The notes beneath the pieces are model-generated. The model was not told the origin of the DNA, ran no database searches, and worked only from the letters and a program-made list of their open reading frames with translations. Below, piece by piece: positions 23,038 to 24,809 of a stretch of DNA of 24,809 nucleotides; position 1 is the stretch's first letter; every line of letters starts with the position of its first letter. The stretch lies in assembly GCA_051010055.1 (NCBI GenBank), contig JBPCVY010000273.1:1-24809 (forward strand). Direction: 5' to 3'. Made by a program: the position numbers and the translations under genes. The DNA is from CAJQND01 sp051010055 (GTDB taxonomy: Bacteria; Pseudomonadota; Alphaproteobacteria; Rhizobiales; CAJQND01).

Positions 23038-23686
23038 CGCTAGCCTCTGTTTCATGAACGACAAAAAGCGATTTTTAAAAGAAGCGTACAAACTTGAGGG
23101 CGGGGAGGATGTGCGCGAACTTTATGACGACTGGGCCAAGGTTTATGACACCGAGCTTATGTCGGAGAATGAATATCAGCAGCCTGCCCGGTGCACGGCC
23201 GCACTGCTCGATTTCGTAAAACAAGGGGCCGGAGCCATTTTCGATGCCGGCTGCGGCACCGGTCTTGCCGGTGAGGGTTTGGCGAATGCGGGCTATGGCC
23301 CCATTGATGGGTGCGATTTTTCACAAGGCATGCTGGACAAGGCAAAAGCGCGCAACATTTACCGCACATTGTTTACCGCCGATCTGAACCAGCCTTTGAC
23401 GCAGATTGAAGACTGCGCCTATGCGGGCGTGGCCGTTGTTGGTGTCTTCAGCTATGGCCATGTTGATGCTGATGCGGTTGATGAGCTGTTACGCATCACA
23501 GCACCGGGCGGTGCAGTCGTCATCGGCATCAACGACAAGTACTATGCGGAAGGTTCGCTCATTGCCAAGCTCAGGGATGTGGATGCCTCAGGCGCTGCCA
23601 GGCTTGCCCATGAGGAACATGGCGACCACATTCCGGGCATCGGCATGGGGGGCTGGGTTTTTGTTGTCCGAAAGTCCGCTGCCTGA
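23021..23686 (+). CDS. Class I SAM-dependent methyltransferase
   Basis: This is a 221-residue soluble methyltransferase. SAM-binding motif I is FDAGCGTGLAGEGL (about residues 74-87), followed by the acidic end of the second strand (DGCDFSQGMLDKAK) and later APGGAVVIG. Two starts are possible. ATG 23021 has AAAGGA just upstream and overlaps the preceding gene by 17 bp. ATG 23054 begins MNDKKRFLKEAYKLEG, which better resembles the usual N-terminus of this family but lacks a ribosome site. I report the first for its ribosome site; the second is equally defensible. The substrate is unknown. It is likely translated from the BTLCP transcript. It converges on the LprI-like gene with 23 bp between. 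Confidence 0.85.
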   Translation: MFQVTDASLCFMNDKKRFLKEAYKLEGGEDVRELYDDWAKVYDTELMSENEYQQPARCTAALLDFVKQGAGAIFDAGCGTGLAGEGLANAGYGPIDGCDFSQGMLDKAKARNIYRTLFTADLNQPLTQIEDCAYAGVAVVGVFSYGHVDADAVDELLRITAPGGAVVIGINDKYYAEGSLIAKLRDVDASGAARLAHEEHGDHIPGIGMGGWVFVVRKSAA

Positions 23687-23709
23687 AAGGTTTTTTGCCA
23701 AAAATCTGT

Positions 23710-24150
23710 CTACTGAGGACCGAAATTCTTCAAGATAAACTTCAGGTTGGCATTGCGTTGCGCGGTAAGCCTGCACACGCAGTCTGAAAACCATCCGCCA
23801 GCTGCCGTGCCCCCTTGGGCGATCGCGGCCTCACCGGAGCATTGGGCATCGCGGAAGGTAATCCAGTCGCGCTGGGCTTCCAGTATTTGCGGCCAGATTT
23901 TCGGCGCAGATGTGGGCACCTTGTCATAGTCATCGCGCAAAATCGTGCGCACCTTTTTGTAAAGCGCGTTCAATTCATCATCTTGCTCTTTGGCCAGCTG
24001 CGCAAGACAATTTTTGTATTCAAGGTTTGAGCTTGCGGTGCTGCACCGGTTCGACGCATCACATAAGGGCCCTTCCTCAGCGGCCATGGCATGGGCGATG
24101 GATAGAAATATCGTAACTGCTACTGTTAGAATGAATTTTGAAATACCCAT
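23710..24150 (-). CDS. LprI/DUF1311 family small exported protein
   Basis: This 146-residue protein has a signal peptide ending at AMA. I chose ATG 24150, preceded by GGGAGGGAGGA, over the GTG one codon earlier. The mature part shows the DUF1311 pattern: CLAQLAKEQDDELNALYKKV, then EAQRDWITFRDAQC, then CRLTAQRNANLK, with several Cys that could form disulfides. The family includes the mycobacterial lysozyme inhibitor LprI, but most members have no proven role, so inhibitor function is only a possibility. It lies 35 bp... downstream of ppx on the same strand is followed by this gene after a gap of 38 bp, so it may share the ppx transcript, though its strong ribosome site would serve either way. 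Confidence 0.8.
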   Translation of the reverse strand: MGISKFILTVAVTIFLSIAHAMAAEEGPLCDASNRCSTASSNLEYKNCLAQLAKEQDDELNALYKKVRTILRDDYDKVPTSAPKIWPQILEAQRDWITFRDAQCSGEAAIAQGGTAAGGWFSDCVCRLTAQRNANLKFILKNFGPQ

Positions 24151-24188
24151 CACGGTCCTCCCTCCCGGCGTTAATTATCAAATCTCCA

Positions 24189-24809
24189 TCAAATGCTTGT
24201 CTTAATTTTGGCGCGGAACCCCATCAAAATTGCCAAATCGAGTAATCTCTTTTCCACCCGTTCGCCTCTGAGGTTTGCAAGTTTGGGCGGCAGTTCCAGC
24301 TCCAGGTGCTTTTTCTTTTTCAGCTTGATTTTGATTTTTGGGAGCATGCCCGGCATGGCGCCCGAAAGAACGTAGGCCAGTCGCTGGGCCGCGGCAATGA
24401 TACGGGCCCTGTGCACCATGTCACCGTCTATGAGGGACAAAAGTTCTTCGGGTGCGTTTTCGGCCATCGGGCCTTCGTAGCGGAAGTACACCGCCAGCGC
24501 CAGGAAGATTCGGCCCGGGTGGTCGACGCCTGTGAAACTTGCTTCTGACACCATGGTGAGCGAGCGTTCACCACGATAGTTGGGGTGGGTGAGCCAGCCT
24601 GTATCTGCAAGCAGGCACGCAGCATGACGCAACCGGCGCTGGCTGTCTGTTTCCTTAAGATGTTTTCCGCCGAACAGCTGGTCTGTCCACTTGCAAAGCT
24701 CGCGTTCATGGTCAGGCGAACGCGCCATCATGCGAGCGGCATCCCAGCAGGCAGAGAGCAGTGGATCCTGCTCGCGCTTTTTCTTGGGCAGCTTGGAAAA
24801 CAGCAGTCC
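24189..24809 (-). CDS. ppx: Exopolyphosphatase (Ppx/GppA family), C-terminal part; 5' end outside window
   Basis: The last 206 codons are seen, open to the right edge. The text LLFSKLPKKKREQDPLLSACWD, RRLRHAACLLADTGWLTHPNYRGE, FTGVDHPGRIFLALAVYFRYEG and the basic KIKIKLKKKKHLELELPP is the HD-like C-terminal domain of alphaproteobacterial exopolyphosphatases. The N-terminal actin-like phosphatase domain lies beyond the window. The enzyme releases phosphate from polyphosphate or acts on pppGpp. Its closeness to rnd and aspS fits a cluster often seen in related genomes (family knowledge, not checked here). Confidence 0.88.
   Translation of the reverse strand, partial: GLLFSKLPKKKREQDPLLSACWDAARMMARSPDHERELCKWTDQLFGGKHLKETDSQRRLRHAACLLADTGWLTHPNYRGERSLTMVSEASFTGVDHPGRIFLALAVYFRYEGPMAENAPEELLSLIDGDMVHRARIIAAAQRLAYVLSGAMPGMLPKIKIKLKKKKHLELELPPKLANLRGERVEKRLLDLAILMGFRAKIKTSI

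Noticed and set aside
1..24809. CRISPR array, prophage, integrase, toxin-antitoxin pair, tRNA or rRNA
   Set aside because: No regularly spaced direct repeats, no phage or recombinase motifs, and no cloverleaf sequence were found.

Overview
The window looks like ordinary chromosome from an alphaproteobacterium, most likely a member of the Hyphomicrobiales (Rhizobiales). This rests on gene content: a B12-dependent class II ribonucleotide reductase of about 1250 residues, a BTLCP-type cysteine peptidase, a C-terminal exopolyphosphatase piece close to rnd and aspS, an IorAB-type molybdenum hydroxylase, and a non-discriminating type AspRS. It also rests on CtrA-like and GANTC (CcrM-like) motifs and on a palindromic intergenic repeat of the kind common in this order. 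No prophage, integron, CRISPR array, transposase, tRNA or rRNA gene was found.

Left part (1-11.2 kb). The window opens with the last 46 codons of an unidentified gene, then a DUF502 membrane protein. Next comes a crotonase-family gene (minus strand), diverging from an SDR gene that is followed at 11 bp by a fatty acid desaturase. The desaturase is split by one in-frame TAA and also appears to have lost the first histidine of its first His box. A run of five minus-strand genes follows, transcribed from 9201 down to 3390: RlpA-like protein, exported protein of unknown function, ABC-F ATPase, and the [2Fe-2S] and molybdopterin subunits of an IorAB-type oxidoreductase. An MFS transporter and ndk, with a clear terminator, close this part.

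Middle part (11.2-21.3 kb). nrdJ has a 685-bp upstream region holding a perfect CtrA-type inverted repeat, three GANTC sites, and NrdR-like boxes. Two of those boxes lie 31 bp apart, and one covers a candidate -35 element. This suggests joint control by cell cycle and by nucleotide pool. nrdJ ends at a strong terminator. The roughly 940 bp between nrdJ and the converging rnd is non-coding and full of inverted repeats: a dispersed repeat (copy A), a 450-bp hairpin-rich stretch of unknown nature, a palindromic REP/RIME-like unit, and a diverged repeat (copy C). Then come rnd and an MFS gene (minus), and aspS (plus) reading away from them. An inverted, nearly identical copy B of the dispersed repeat sits just after aspS, so copies A and B bracket the rnd-MFS-aspS block as a pair of inverted repeats of about 150 bp.

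Right part (21.4-24.8 kb). A periplasmic L,D-transpeptidase with its own terminator is followed by the BTLCP peptidase gene, which has a second TTAA-N7-TTAAC site just ahead of it. This gene overlaps or abuts a SAM methyltransferase gene. On the other strand are an LprI-type small exported protein and the C-terminal 206 codons of ppx, which runs off the window.

The most notable observations are the composite nrdJ control region, the inverted repeat family with the structured segment between nrdJ and rnd, and the broken desaturase. I did not find a convincing wholly new multi-gene system.
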